Source: Naumovozyma dairenensis CBS 421
Lineage: Eukaryota > Ascomycota > Saccharomycetes > Saccharomycetales > Saccharomycetaceae
Length of the DNA: 64,000 nucleotides
Assembly: GCF_000227115.2 (NCBI RefSeq)
Contig: NC_016479.1
Location: forward strand, 1,052,686 to 1,116,685
Reading direction: 5' to 3'
Below are positions 18,801 to 27,700 of this stretch, piece after piece. The notes under the pieces are model-generated. The model ran no database searches. It was given only the letters and a program-made list of their open reading frames with translations, and was not told where the DNA came from. Position 1 is the stretch's first letter; every line of letters starts with the position of its first letter. The translations under genes were made by a program, and so were the position numbers.

Positions 18801-20327
18801 AATATAATTTGAAGAGTTCTGTTCTCTTGATGAGGTTTTGTATAAAGTAAGGTCCTTCCTAACAGGCGCTAAATCTTTTGATGTGCGAGGAAGAATTCCA
18901 TTATTGCGAGACAAAAGAGATTGTATGTTAAATATCTTAAATACGATATTGTCGTCATTGGAGAGTTTCAATGTTGATGTAAAATTAGATAAGGTCAGCT
19001 GAAATAAGAAGTTAGGTAAGGAGTTCAAATCTAAGAGCGACAAGGGATTGTTAGTCACTTTGTCAACCCGTAAAGGCTGTTGAGGTTTTTTCTGGTGGTT
19101 TAAATAATCAATGTATTGTTTTATTATGTCAGTCAAGTGTTCCGAAGTAGTAAAGAAAGTTGGATTAATGATATTTGTCGTACATGATATTGTAGTTTGA
19201 TTGATTGGTATACTCTCTGACGCTGCCAAAATTAAATTAGTTGTTAAAATTATGTTAATCAACGGGATCCTTGAATTAAATTTATTGTGTACGTCTAAGA
19301 CTATTGTATTAATAGAGAAGGATAGTTCGTAATCCTTTCCTGTGTGTTTTTCTGATGATATAACATCGAGCGAAGTACCGGTGTTCAAAACGTCCACTGA
19401 TTCTAGATATATCTGTATACTGGATATATCAATGCGGATTGAGTTTTTATAACTTAGTGTAAAGTTTTCAAATTTTATATCTAATATGGTAAGCATTGCA
19501 ATCGGATATTCAATAGATCTTAGAAAGGATTTGATATATTCTTCAGTCAGTACATTACTAGATTTATCTACTTTCAAATTTTTATTCTTGTTCAGAATAG
19601 TATTGACAATATATTCCGGAATAAGGAAATGTGCACCACTGAGTTTGGCTGTCGAAGTCCATTCTGTAAAGGATATCTTCGTTTCTTTGTCATTTTCTAT
19701 TCGAATAGTCTGTTTTATATTACATTTTATCTGATAACTCAATAAATTCATTTTTTCTTCAGTTTTAAGATTGATAATCCTGTGAAGGAACAAATCTACT
19801 TTAAAGTATTCATTTGGAGATTGTGTAATGGACATTGATGACAGATATACGTTGAATTGGGTACCATCTTTCAGAGTAACTGTAGCACGGCGTGCAAATA
19901 CTGTTATGGAGAGAAGGAATTTCAAAATGCGCAGTATTTTGCCACCAATATAAAAGGAAAATGTCTCATCATTACGAAGACTATGTTTTTCCTTGCTAGA
20001 AAATTGATTATGTTTAGCATTGTCATGATTCAGAAAACGTATATCAACATAGTGTAATGAAATTGACGGTTTCCAACCCAATCTAAATCTTAATTTGCCT
20101 ATTCGTATTTGGAATGTCTTGGAGGCCAAATATATGTTTCGTATATCATTTCCTAGGAATAGCCCAAAGGAAAAATCGTCTAATGGAATGCTACTTTTTG
20201 AGATTGCATATCTTAGTATTAGACTAGCAAGCTGTTGAAATGTGATCAGAAATATAATAAGGAAGAATAAGAAAACGAACGTATCTTCGGTCCATATCCA
20301 AAATGTCGGACCCATTAGCTCTACCAT
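12840..20327 (-). CDS. HOB2: Bridge-like lipid transfer protein of the Hob/FMP27 family
   Basis: The product is 2495 aa, close to S. cerevisiae YPR117W (about 2490 aa). It is a giant Vps13-like tube protein of the Hobbit/KIAA0100 family that bridges the ER and plasma membrane; bulk lipid transfer is known for the family, not shown here. The N-terminus has one hydrophobic anchor at about 15-38 (TFVFLFFLIIFLITF), fitting an ER anchor. A long series of beta-rich repeats follows. The conserved central block is at about 1140-1420, including LLIVLGINVKTGLWELRLRDYP and FWDKFRFLVHGTWIYELS. A coiled coil lies near 1600-1660 and the tail is Ser-rich. It is intact across 7.5 kb with no frameshift. Its neighbours MRI1 and RRG8 match S. 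cerevisiae. The paralogous gene FMP27/HOB1 is less likely because of the synteny. Confidence 0.9.
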   Translation of the reverse strand: MVELMGPTFWIWTEDTFVFLFFLIIFLITFQQLASLILRYAISKSSIPLDDFSFGLFLGNDIRNIYLASKTFQIRIGKLRFRLGWKPSISLHYVDIRFLNHDNAKHNQFSSKEKHSLRNDETFSFYIGGKILRILKFLLSITVFARRATVTLKDGTQFNVYLSSMSITQSPNEYFKVDLFLHRIINLKTEEKMNLLSYQIKCNIKQTIRIENDKETKISFTEWTSTAKLSGAHFLIPEYIVNTILNKNKNLKVDKSSNVLTEEYIKSFLRSIEYPIAMLTILDIKFENFTLSYKNSIRIDISSIQIYLESVDVLNTGTSLDVISSEKHTGKDYELSFSINTIVLDVHNKFNSRIPLINIILTTNLILAASESIPINQTTISCTTNIINPTFFTTSEHLTDIIKQYIDYLNHQKKPQQPLRVDKVTNNPLSLLDLNSLPNFLFQLTLSNFTSTLKLSNDDNIVFKIFNIQSLLSRNNGILPRTSKDLAPVRKDLTLYKTSSREQNSSNYIKIVGTNMSYLKMSSIPNETSISIPIFEQERSDMFFDEWSVSSIDIQGTLRHSHITLEDITVLNQVSIVFSELHYLLEELRKAKSEMEDVHRPPTSEITIKPKLNWSLKLRFKDTSFSLLVSNVLPKILDPADTDAFNLTSITRGTKIVLHESNLLLTPFEKHFGMSDASLFRIMDNLSNESVSDTILKLSNFSMSTDLNKKTIINLPVIEVKFDTNIIWLSFYISSIASHYLPQSKEVKNKKKNVTELMNNIDIEIGKLFVQLNLPEDVPLLLLIEDITYLSNRNILFIRLISSFVKSVYIKNSKVRVALMTVSDFEVDIKSLLGKEELNISTSLIQFHTEYHFRFYLIVDNFITMFKSFKQLKLAFSSLSEFQRLYPLPETPIKLPTIELTAEAVLIDIEEDPFEQELGLILKVGLLEQRERLQKLKELETRLAKLDNLGKDSSAGHFINRRNLNNVPHYRKKFENNYLQKLLEHFSTSWIARYRKAKLTFQGSKCYIRKNVKLMEEYYLFSSPSSSTTANLVVENLDLRLQKPSFPIDDYMNFLYKYGKGLPSDMLFTLLIVLGINVKTGLWELRLRDYPIPVISLPDTYTTGDVVLAEKMPEVFALNTVYVPFVPSATKESYAKTNSIYGSHIIRTINSVKTYFNLKSNVISSTPASVTWGKSLQPGYESLMMWFDFLTKPKLDPSQKLGFWDKFRFLVHGTWIYELSKQSEFHLNIKGSNDPYKITDDGAGLSFCWSGGTVMRLHDTDDPKEFLKIESKNFRLGVRDFTEANKFEKIYMRLSSQVVWKMGFLFEQGDITEPGIAKRTVPKRPHYDIQLIHPSHVTEIHDYDSYRGFRSAFIHLSFGVFSSGKSAQNCLYLAPNSLSHFMSWWNLFHIFTSGPIRQGPLFPDLIQNKTKFGRALFTIKYQLHLAPMTITHTYRHITAQYDINESNETGYIGLKGRFGSLKIDLHQRRIKLTHQNERLNRSKPVWKLKMSTGEIDCAEADIRIIATTFDKNAVKEIFNIGNYPTILQSLEDSTPIRDTLNLLQESDWYDQDDYVDLNQISSNSSLPLKLEAIPLLYSPRISYFRKINDNGYTVAYPFGGENSHRCLIGQNHPERTQEKLAQQRLNEIETEIEKVQENLAKMADNSSLPSKNKEALKRKKNLNLELKELHHRFHIVHNILKDLKLSEETPDSISASDSSRSSINDLQYIPSEVSGTSVNSCLLRTNTVESFVSMRRASTVQLESTFDNRFIIHNIQLKIDKKIRDHLLEYTTTMQERRSMEYAMTYKSMGILKKVLSNVLNHVKTSVEDPDSMGDDNDISNIEFIEQFEEIIREIPNESFDSVDNYLIRLISPQVQISSPCEPRATIILAARDVEVGIIDIIQVIGNSGKRIALDVDTVAETRYCAVSKDIQLFTLFQDDILLSPINSLHWNNNYGADKNSGKWPPWIPFEMCFDGSLLERHVFLRRRSMFCTLTVPNPLYISDKGITDISTDSKFRMGFPGLILTSTSQQYCAVFAICQDLLSFGSSFDEKVEKLSKILFAEEVRNNLDKFDASIVTNLQNNVRDLYYTRSFLKINDDRLFHRNSQRLNFEIQTNVLKLALLMTAIKKIMIWLISWKRVPQKKLRWLVGTDDLVWELYNEKTQPFITISLGSSTFSRSQNSAGFNSNSITISSLRCFNQQRDPAYVELIVPFESHIEYDKDIPLVQIFWAQGPPIGGISNLEKMVVSLQPIVFKMDHVTSEKLMNYLFPKIDSNVEIPESYILGNEDSVSPIISRNGSYTKLSPALASAKQMRDVDSWDLSSIHNLSNSPTPNSPTLVRKEPTRIPSSIFSKESIDEMVKRSSVYFNVGEITIKRTTMSVCYKGAHKLLTDVNDLIVNVPVLEYYNKLWSRDEFFAALKKDVIKIVLQHLGRIIGNKFIPHKKENKLKISMDISRILKSDAESEEKHLRDKRYPSSFESRPSISSSRKSNSHQLDSVEEDKDEDDIKPFYPSDT

Positions 20328-20817
20328 TTCTCAAGGGAGATTGTTAATATTAGTTAATTTATTGTCTAAGGTTGTTTTGCCGGACATGCAATAATGATAT
20401 CGTCTGGGAATATAGGTTATAAGTTAATTCTTTTCTAAGATCGTTTCAGACTAAGAGGCTAACTCTTGGTACGGCTTTGTCGACGATGGTGTAATCCGAT
20501 AATGGAATGTTTACTAGTTGAGTTTTTCACTTTGTAGTGTAAACAGAATGTGCAGTGGAAATTCACGTCAAGTTTGATTAAGTAAGAAAGCCATAGTTAA
20601 GATTCAAGTTTCCACGGGATGCAAGAACAAACTAAAAATCGACTCCCTTGAAATAGTTCAGGGAATTCCCCGGAAGAGAAAATAATGTGTAGTTAAACCG
20701 CGTAGCACCTTGCGGTGTTTTTCCCGCTATCTTGGCAAAAAATACGAAATTTTGAATGCAAGGGATTTCAAGTAACCATGTATAAAAAAAAAAGGGAAAA
20801 AAAAGCTAAAAAAGAAA
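20328..20817. other. HOB2 promoter region
   Basis: This 490 bp stretch lies between the HOB2 ATG and the 3' side of tRNA-Thr. No frame or RNA gene is supported. A-rich runs at about 20786-20816 supply the minus-strand tRNA terminator. Confidence 0.5.
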
Positions 20818-20890
20818 TGCTTCCAATCGGATTTGAACCGATGATCTCCACATTACTAGTGTGGCGCCTTACCAACTTGGCCATAGAAGC
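20818..20890 (-). tRNA. tRNA-Thr (AGT)
   Basis: A 73-nt cloverleaf on the minus strand. The acceptor GCTTCTA faces TGGAAGC with discriminator A. The anticodon stem CCACA/TGTGG encloses the loop CTAGTAA, giving AGT, which decodes Thr ACU/ACC. The B box is GGTTCAAATCC. No intron. As far as I recall it matches the S. cerevisiae gene of this type. Confidence 0.97.
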
Positions 20891-20906
20891 TTTTTCTTGT
20901 TTTTTC

Positions 20907-21485
20907 GAAGAAATATAAGATTAGTAAAAGATTATATCAAATTTTCTTAAAAATATACACTTCCAGCGAAAGACTTTTACGATTGAATGGTTTGATTACT
21001 TTTATATAGTATAAAAATAATAACTAATAAAAGAAAAGAAAAATAATAAACTATTTCCAGATCCAATTCAACTGCTACCCTTTTTGAATTTCCAAATCCT
21101 TTTTCTTTAACGTTGTGAACTACTTTCATTTAATTCTTTTCTCTTTCTATTGACCTTTTTTACTGCAAGCACCTTTCTGAAACATAGCACCAATAGTCAT
21201 GTATAATGATATACACGTTCCTTCTTGTTTCCTTCTGAAACTCATAATGTTATAGCTCTAGGATATTAGAAATGATATGAATAGAAATAAAAGTAAGTTA
21301 GTATAATCTTTCATCAACGGAAAAGAATTAATCTTTATCGTCATTAGTTATTAGGGAGCACAAAATACCAAACTGTTACAATTATTATGATTCTTACTGA
21401 CACATAAGATGGCACATAACACATTTACCAAATCCTCTGGTTACATTTTAACAGAACATTCCAAATACTTGTATGCTTAAGGGGA
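20907..21485 (-). mobile_element. Decayed copy D of the tRNA-upstream repeat
   Basis: A strongly diverged relative of copies A-C. Landmarks occur in the same order: TATATAGTATAAAA then ATAACTAATAAAAG (about 21003-21035), TTTCCAG, a tract like AGTAAGTTAGTATAATC (about 21290), and CCAAATACTTGTA (about 21461-21473). The TATA landmark lies 113 bp from the tRNA 5' end, against 112 and 113 bp for copies A and C, so it was inserted at the same distance. The distal end is lost or unrecognisable; the right boundary is approximate. Confidence 0.5.
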
Positions 21486-21877
21486 AGCCAATCGGAACAC
21501 TGGATATAAGGCACAGTAATCAGTAACATAAAAAATCCTGAAATATAATAAAATGAAACAGGAGCCATTCCCTGAGTTTTGATCGGAATCGAGTATATTA
21601 TGCGTTGTTTTCTTCAGTAACGCCAAGCAGTCGAATGAATATTCTTGAAACCTTAATAATTGTTTTTGTGACGCGAGTAACTTGTTCCCTCCCTTGCAAG
21701 TAAAAGAATCACGCACAACTAATCTGCTTATATTGCACAAGGTGATTTTTTATCAGAGCCAAGGTGAACAGTATATTTATATTGGCTGGAAATTTTGGGC
21801 AGTCTAACAGTTAGGAAAATCGATTAAAAAGAGCTCCTTCATGTTAATGAATATTGATAATGAATATTATTATTATT
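21486..21877. other. RRG8 3' flank
   Basis: This 392 bp AT-rich stretch lies between the decayed repeat and the RRG8 stop. It may include further unrecognisable repeat remains. I see no gene in it. Confidence 0.4.
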
Positions 21878-22831
21878 TTAGTTGAGAAAGAAGGACAACA
21901 TTTTGAAAATGTTCTTAATAAGATCTTTGTTGTACATACGGTTTAATACAATAGGAGCTTTATCTAAACGGAGATTTGTTGCTATCTTTTTCAGCTCTGG
22001 AGTGCCGGTACTACCCAGGTTGAAAACAGTTAGCATTCCGTTTTTAGTTTCGTCTGTTTGCTTTTTTAAGTATATGGCATCTTTATTTCCTTCTTCATAC
22101 GTTATAAGAATTTCAGTTTGGCATTGAGAAGTCTGATTTTCTTGTTTTGCCAAAGTTTTGATTCCCGTCTCAAATTCGTTCTTTTCCGGTCTCGACAGTT
22201 TACTTGCCTGGGCTCTTTCTACGTGCTCTTTCAGTCCAAGATTTTGTAAATTATCGCTACCATTAGATGTGTTCACACAACCCAATAATCCGTCACTCAC
22301 AGTTTTCAGTAAGAGCTCCTTGTACTCTGTCAACAGATTTTGATCTATATGGACATCGGATATATTAAAATAGTTGTTACTGGAAGATGATGATGGAATT
22401 GGTAACCATGATGCAGCGCTTTTGAAAAGTTTACTTAATTCTTTATAATTATTCAGAACATAGGAACTTTTGCCCTCTCCAACATTTTGAACAGCAGCAG
22501 AAAGTTTGAGAGGTTTCTTTGTCGAAATGGTGTGATGTTTTGTGATATTTAATTGTATTAATAACTCTTTCGGCAGCTTAACTCGAGATACTTTATCTAA
22601 CCTCATCGGGGAAGAAAGGATGTTAGCAAAAATATTTTCCCTCAGATTAAAATTGCTTACCTTACTCGTTATCTCATTATTGCTCCGGAAATATAATTTC
22701 TTCCTTTTACCTGACCATCTTTCAAAACCAGTTAGAAGGACACTAGGAGAAATTGGTTGTTTCATTTTATCAATGGAACAATCTTCCGAAGTTATCAACA
22801 ACCGCTTATATAAATTCTTCGGTATAATCAT
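21878..22831 (-). CDS. RRG8: Mitochondrial genome maintenance / tRNA processing factor Rrg8
   Basis: The product is 317 aa (S. cerevisiae Rrg8 277). S. cerevisiae Rrg8 is mitochondrial and needed for respiratory growth, mtDNA retention and 5' processing of mitochondrial tRNAs. The match is modest but clear in order: LLI near the start, FERWSGKRKKLYF at about 35-47, a block ending LSSPMR at about 72-77, KSSYVLNN at about 120-127, SWLPI at about 139-143, and VFNLG near 268. The N-terminus MIIPKNLYKRLL is basic, consistent with import. The low-complexity Ser run and the longer middle explain the extra length. HOB2 on one side and RGC1 on the other match S. cerevisiae order, which supports the call. 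Confidence 0.82.
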   Translation of the reverse strand: MIIPKNLYKRLLITSEDCSIDKMKQPISPSVLLTGFERWSGKRKKLYFRSNNEITSKVSNFNLRENIFANILSSPMRLDKVSRVKLPKELLIQLNITKHHTISTKKPLKLSAAVQNVGEGKSSYVLNNYKELSKLFKSAASWLPIPSSSSSNNYFNISDVHIDQNLLTEYKELLLKTVSDGLLGCVNTSNGSDNLQNLGLKEHVERAQASKLSRPEKNEFETGIKTLAKQENQTSQCQTEILITYEEGNKDAIYLKKQTDETKNGMLTVFNLGSTGTPELKKIATNLRLDKAPIVLNRMYNKDLIKNIFKMLSFFLN

Positions 22832-23133
22832 AGTAAGCTCTATTTCGTGAAATAATAATTCAGTATGGTCTATATATCCATCTTGTTCGGAACTGTATAA
22901 TGTGTTAATGTAGGATTTAAGGCTTTTAGCTTTAGGACTCGTAAGTTAAGAGTACTATCGAAATTGCTCTTTTTTGTTTAGAAGTGTTTATGACCTTGCA
23001 ATTATGGTAGCGCCATTTACAAATCAGCTAGCTTCCCGAATTCACACTATAAAAGAGAGAAAAGAAAACTATTGAAATGAATACTATTAGTATAACATTA
23101 TATATATGGCATATATAAAAATTCAGATTTTCT
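22832..23133. other. RRG8 promoter region
   Basis: This 302 bp spacer follows the RGC1 stop and leads to the RRG8 start, with both genes on the minus strand. It is AT-rich with a TATA run at about 23099-23117. Nothing else is recognisable. Confidence 0.4.
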
Positions 23134-26100
23134 TCAAAAATATATGGACTGGTTTAGTTTGATTGAATTGCACTGTTTAGATTCTTGTTGCTTAGTGACT
23201 GGGTTGCTCATCGTCCGGTTTAGTTGTTTCGGAAGCACGATACCATTTAAAGCATTGAGAGATAATCCTTTCTTGTGTTTCAATATCGGATGTGTCCTCA
23301 TTCCATGAGAGTTTGGATTGATTTCATTTTTATTCAAATACGAATCACCTGCACTTCCAGTACTGTATACTTTTTTAAAGCCTATGTTCTGTATTCCCTG
23401 ATCTTGATTTGATTCTTCGGTAAGAATTGGACCGTCACCAGAACTACCAGATATATCCGGACAGTTCCTTTGAAATTTATCGTTGAGTACAACTTTGGAA
23501 ATATTATTATTTATGTTATTCTTCCATTCGTCGGTTCCAGTCCTATTCAAGTTATGTTCAGTTATTAGGTCTGCTCTACGCAATCCATCCTCAGCAAAAT
23601 CACTCTTGTCCATATTGTTAATCTCTTTGAAATAATTGGCATTTGGGTTTTCTTTGATGGAAAATCGGGTGAGGTCTTCCTTTGTGAATTGGGAATCGGT
23701 TGATAATATTGATTGAGTAAGAGATGTATTTCTTCGGTGAGCCAGATATTTAGTGGATGCATGTCCGTCTTCCATGGAATTAGTATTTGCGTTGGTTATT
23801 GATTTGTCAGCAAACTTCGGAGATGATTCGAAATAACCTGTATTCAACGATCTTTGAGAGGCAGGTGTTGTAGGTAAAGTATGAGAAGAAGGGAGACAAA
23901 GTTGCCTATTTGCCGAATATTTATGACCGCTAACCGTTATCAAGTTGCCATCATCATCGATAGCAGGCGTATTGACTTTTGACAGAGGACTAAATTTTTG
24001 GTCAGATAACAACGGGATAGGTTGACCTGGAAGTTCGATATACCGTGGAGTATTTCTACCTGGAAAAGTATATGTAGAATTTGATGGGTTGTTAGTGGCA
24101 TCAAAGAGTTCGTCATCTAGTACTTCCTTACCATCCATTGATGGCGATTTTTGGATTGTTCTTGCTTTTGAGCGATAATGCATTTTGTTAAGTCTAGCTT
24201 GGATATACTGTGACCGTGCACTTGTAGAATCGAAAGATGCCAAGGCTTTTATCTCCCTATGCCACTTGCTCAATTCTTTGATCTCATCCTCGGTTAAATG
24301 ATCTGATTCGTTTATCTTGAAAGTTATATTTAGCACTTTGATTTCAGAAGATTTCTTATTTTGCTCATCTTTACTGGGATCTTCCTTTGACTCGTTAGTG
24401 TTTTTCAAAAGCCTCTTAAATGTTGACTTTGACGATGATTTTTTAGGACCATCGCAATTATTCTCTGGTGAAGAATGAAGGCCCTCCTCTACTCTACCAG
24501 TGAAGGATCCCAGTTTGGGGATGGTGAGTTTACCTGATATTTGGAAACAAGTATCAGTTAGTTCGGTAACTTTTGAATCATTCAGAGAAATACTGAATAT
24601 TGGAACAAAGCCTGCAATACAAGATTTTTGAACTTCATCGTGAGAATCGTCGTTCTTCCCAAAAAAATCATCTCTGTTGAATTTATGAAGATAATTAGAT
24701 GTTAGAATAAAGTAAGCTTTCTCATAGTTTTCTTTAGCTTCCATCAGGTAATAAAGAAAGCCAATTTTGATACATTTTGCTAGTGGTGATTTCATATTAG
24801 GATATACAATATCTGATATATCTCGCTTTTTTGGAATTGGATCATTAGACTTCCAATCTAGAAGACATGTTGGATGGTGAGATACGAAATGATCCCATTC
24901 CACTTCTGGTGGTCTTGATAATATACTCTTTTGTAGTTCTTGGCGTAGATTGTGGATCATTAGTCGGGCCTCTGAATCAATCAAGCTTGAGTATCTCTGT
25001 AATACGCTTTGAATTTTGGAGTATATGATTTTTTCTAATTTCATACCTGAACTTTGCAAATTAATGAAAGCTTCTTTTAAGTAATTCTCTTCAGCTAACT
25101 GTTTCCTTAGTTGGATATCCAGTTGCAATTTCAGAAGATAAGGATCGTACTTTGGTTCAAATTTTGTATTTTTATTCACTTTTGATGTTTCGTGACCTCT
25201 TTCTTTTGAATTCATTATTTCAACTACGGTGTTATACCTATTTAACAGAGATTTTGTTTTGGCTAACATGTCGTTCATATTTGTTTTGAAATCGCCATGC
25301 AAACCCTTAATGTCTTTCAATTTAATATTGAGTTCTTTTCTTAATTCAGACAACTCAGGGACCAATGTGGTGGTAATGTCGTTTGAAACTTTTAATTGTT
25401 GGGCAGCCAAAGATAAATGGTATTTCTTCAGTATGACTTGAATATCCTGAATGGAACCAGATCCAAATTTCAAAAACCCTGACGAAGCTGATGTTTCCTC
25501 TGCATTAGCGACATTTGCAAAAGGGATGGAATTGTCTTCTGCAGGAGACGGTATTGTACTTATATTTATTTCTTTTCTCTGTTGGACCAGAGGTACTGGT
25601 TGGGGCTTCTTTATTGGAGAAGTCAACAATAGGGGATCAACTAATTTGTTAGACCCTTCTTCTAAGTCTGTCAAGAACGGGAATTTAATTGAGCCTTTTA
25701 ATTGAATGTTGATTCTGGAAATTTGCTCTTGAGCAAAGGCTACTTCTTTCAAGTAGAGAATCAAACTTTTCATTATTTTCTTGCACTTATGAAATCTGTC
25801 TATTAGTATATCCGTTGGATATTCTCTCACAAAATGGGTTTCGTCTTGAAGTGAATCGCCAAAGTAATCTTTAGTTTCATTTTCTAAGCCAACTGCAGAT
25901 CCTTTTCTACTGGATGGTTTTTCTTGATTTGGGATAGGAACATCTACATAGAACGGTGATGTAATGTCTTCTTCAAAGACTTTCTCATTTCCAGTTTTGA
26001 AGGCTACTTGATTGAGTTGTTTTTCTAAATCATTTCTCGGCGTTTGCCGTGTTGTGGGTGAATGGTATAATTCATTTTTACTTGCAGGGGAATAGCATCC

Positions 26101-26175
26101 TGGGCTGTTTGCATCGTGTAAAGAAATATTGTTGTTATTAAAAGCAAACGGCTGAAGGCTGAAATAGTCCGACAT
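23134..26175 (-). CDS. RGC1: Regulator of the glycerol channel, PH-domain protein Rgc1/Ask10 family
   Basis: The product is 1013 aa (S. cerevisiae Rgc1 1083). Rgc1 and its paralog Ask10 bind and open the aquaglyceroporin Fps1; Hog1 phosphorylation removes them under hyperosmotic stress. A helical BAR-like region spans about 110-430, with EYPTDILIDRFHKCKKIMKSL and many coiled segments. A PH domain is recognisable at about 455-570 (IKIGFLYYLMEAKENYEKAYFILTSNYLHKF, ending FQISGKLTI). The C-terminal half is low-complexity and Ser/Asn-rich with many SP/TP sites, such as FSPLSKVNTPAIDDDG, expected of a MAPK target. Synteny between YPR114W and RRG8 favours RGC1 over ASK10. Confidence 0.88.
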   Translation of the reverse strand: MSDYFSLQPFAFNNNNISLHDANSPGCYSPASKNELYHSPTTRQTPRNDLEKQLNQVAFKTGNEKVFEEDITSPFYVDVPIPNQEKPSSRKGSAVGLENETKDYFGDSLQDETHFVREYPTDILIDRFHKCKKIMKSLILYLKEVAFAQEQISRINIQLKGSIKFPFLTDLEEGSNKLVDPLLLTSPIKKPQPVPLVQQRKEINISTIPSPAEDNSIPFANVANAEETSASSGFLKFGSGSIQDIQVILKKYHLSLAAQQLKVSNDITTTLVPELSELRKELNIKLKDIKGLHGDFKTNMNDMLAKTKSLLNRYNTVVEIMNSKERGHETSKVNKNTKFEPKYDPYLLKLQLDIQLRKQLAEENYLKEAFINLQSSGMKLEKIIYSKIQSVLQRYSSLIDSEARLMIHNLRQELQKSILSRPPEVEWDHFVSHHPTCLLDWKSNDPIPKKRDISDIVYPNMKSPLAKCIKIGFLYYLMEAKENYEKAYFILTSNYLHKFNRDDFFGKNDDSHDEVQKSCIAGFVPIFSISLNDSKVTELTDTCFQISGKLTIPKLGSFTGRVEEGLHSSPENNCDGPKKSSSKSTFKRLLKNTNESKEDPSKDEQNKKSSEIKVLNITFKINESDHLTEDEIKELSKWHREIKALASFDSTSARSQYIQARLNKMHYRSKARTIQKSPSMDGKEVLDDELFDATNNPSNSTYTFPGRNTPRYIELPGQPIPLLSDQKFSPLSKVNTPAIDDDGNLITVSGHKYSANRQLCLPSSHTLPTTPASQRSLNTGYFESSPKFADKSITNANTNSMEDGHASTKYLAHRRNTSLTQSILSTDSQFTKEDLTRFSIKENPNANYFKEINNMDKSDFAEDGLRRADLITEHNLNRTGTDEWKNNINNNISKVVLNDKFQRNCPDISGSSGDGPILTEESNQDQGIQNIGFKKVYSTGSAGDSYLNKNEINPNSHGMRTHPILKHKKGLSLNALNGIVLPKQLNRTMSNPVTKQQESKQCNSIKLNQSIYF

Positions 26176-26713
26176 TTTTTCATTGAAATTATAGCTAGCT
26201 TGGCGTTGAAAGTAGTGAAGAAAGACAAAGTTAAGTCTGGGAAGAGTCGTATTTTATAGGATTCAACTCTGGGTACTTTTCTTTATTAGTTCAATTGAAA
26301 GAAAGTAGGGAAATGAAATATAAAATTATATTATTGTTATGTATTATGTTATTCGTATAATATATAATTCTATATATACCCTATTCCAATTCTCTAGGGG
26401 AATGTAAGTCCGCTTATTATCAACTCCACGTGTATTGACATAAGTAAAAAATCATATGATAATTGATTATATAGCATTCTCAATATAGACAACAAATGGA
26501 ATTATTTTTTCTCGTACTTAAAGAATGATACCGTTTTTTTCTGGCCTATTAATTTTGTATATATAATAGTTACAATATATTAAAAATATAATATACCTAG
26601 CTACACTTTATACATGCAATTGATTTGTATAGCTATGAACCTTTGTTTTACATATTTGAGCCAAAGTTGGGAATGAAGAACTGTAAGAGCAGAGCAACTT
26701 ATGCATAGTTGTT
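26176..26713. other. RGC1 promoter region
   Basis: This 538 bp stretch lies between the TLC-domain gene stop and the RGC1 ATG. It contains a CACGTG (26424-26429), a possible Cbf1/Tye7 site, and TA-rich runs. No gene is supported. Confidence 0.45.
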
Positions 26714-27700
26714 CTAATTAGACTTGGCAGCCTTGCTTCCTTGTTTCAAAACTTTGAACGCAACAGAAACCATTGTAGAAAACCAGATAACGTTCAAAAT
26801 GTCTAAGACAAAGTTACCACTAACAATAATGGCACTATCCCAGAATAAGAAACTTGGGTCGTTACGTACTTGATAATAGTCATAAATTAATTTTCCAATC
26901 TGGAACCAACCCCATGCAATTCTTGCGAAAAAGAACATAATCATCAAAATCAAGTTATTGATCAATAAGAAAGTATCACCAATTTTACTATTAGATGGGA
27001 ATAATTTGATACCAAACCATCTGAAATTTAAGAATGGGTTAGACAATTCGAACATCAAAAATACTGGAGCATAATATTGAATGTATGGTTTCAAACCAAT
27101 GGTGAAAACAACAGTGGAAATGATTCCATGCAAGACAAATGCTGTCGATGAATAAAATAATGAAATGATAGTATCCCAAAGAAAATAACCAATGGCATAG
27201 ATACAGATAACTTGGGTTTCACGATTAGATCCAAAGATACGGGATTCTGAGGTTTGGTATGGTTCGCTTGATCTTTCAGGGCACAATAGGAAATCGAATG
27301 ATAAGTAAAGAACCACAATACTTTGCAAAAGTGAGATTAAATGGATGGAACTTTGAATAACTAAAGCATTGTATCTTTTCTTATGATGGTGATGATGATG
27401 AGGTGTCTTATTATCGTTCTTCTTTCCTGCGATAGCTTCTTGTTTTTCTTGGTCTTGTTGATCCCATTTCAACTTTAGAGAGACAAATGGTGGAAAAATG
27501 ATATATTTCCCAATTAAATAGACAATATGATAGAAAATAGAAATAAATACAATGGAATGTAAGTTATCCAAGATATCAGTTGTCAAAAGATTTGTTCTAG
27601 CCAGATATGGATTAATATGAGTCCTGAAGAATGAAGGTTGTGGTAGTTCCAACAAGGCATTGATGACGTAATCAAGACAATGGGCCATTTTGCTTGGCAT
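26714..27700 (-). CDS. TLC-domain membrane protein (YPR114W ortholog)
   Basis: The product is 328 aa (S. cerevisiae YPR114W 315). It has a TRAM-LAG1-CLN8 (TLC) domain with about six hydrophobic segments, including ILDNLHSIVFISIFYHIVYL, LISLLQSIVVLYLSFDFLL, VICIYAIGYFLWDTIISLFY and LILMIMFFFARIAWGWFQI. A His run (K-T-P-H6-K-K) lies at about 100-108 in a cytosolic or lumenal loop and is probably not functional. The family includes ceramide synthases, but the catalytic Lag1 motif with its paired His is not evident, so no enzyme activity is claimed. The S. cerevisiae gene has no assigned function. The neighbours PIS1 and RGC1 match S. cerevisiae. A second ATG at codon 5 could also be the start. 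Confidence 0.85.
   Translation of the reverse strand: MPSKMAHCLDYVINALLELPQPSFFRTHINPYLARTNLLTTDILDNLHSIVFISIFYHIVYLIGKYIIFPPFVSLKLKWDQQDQEKQEAIAGKKNDNKTPHHHHHHKKRYNALVIQSSIHLISLLQSIVVLYLSFDFLLCPERSSEPYQTSESRIFGSNRETQVICIYAIGYFLWDTIISLFYSSTAFVLHGIISTVVFTIGLKPYIQYYAPVFLMFELSNPFLNFRWFGIKLFPSNSKIGDTFLLINNLILMIMFFFARIAWGWFQIGKLIYDYYQVRNDPSFLFWDSAIIVSGNFVLDILNVIWFSTMVSVAFKVLKQGSKAAKSN

Noticed and set aside
21477..21740. 87-codon minus-strand frame next to repeat copy D
   Set aside because: No similarity to the frame inside copies A-C and no other support; probably chance in decayed repeat DNA.
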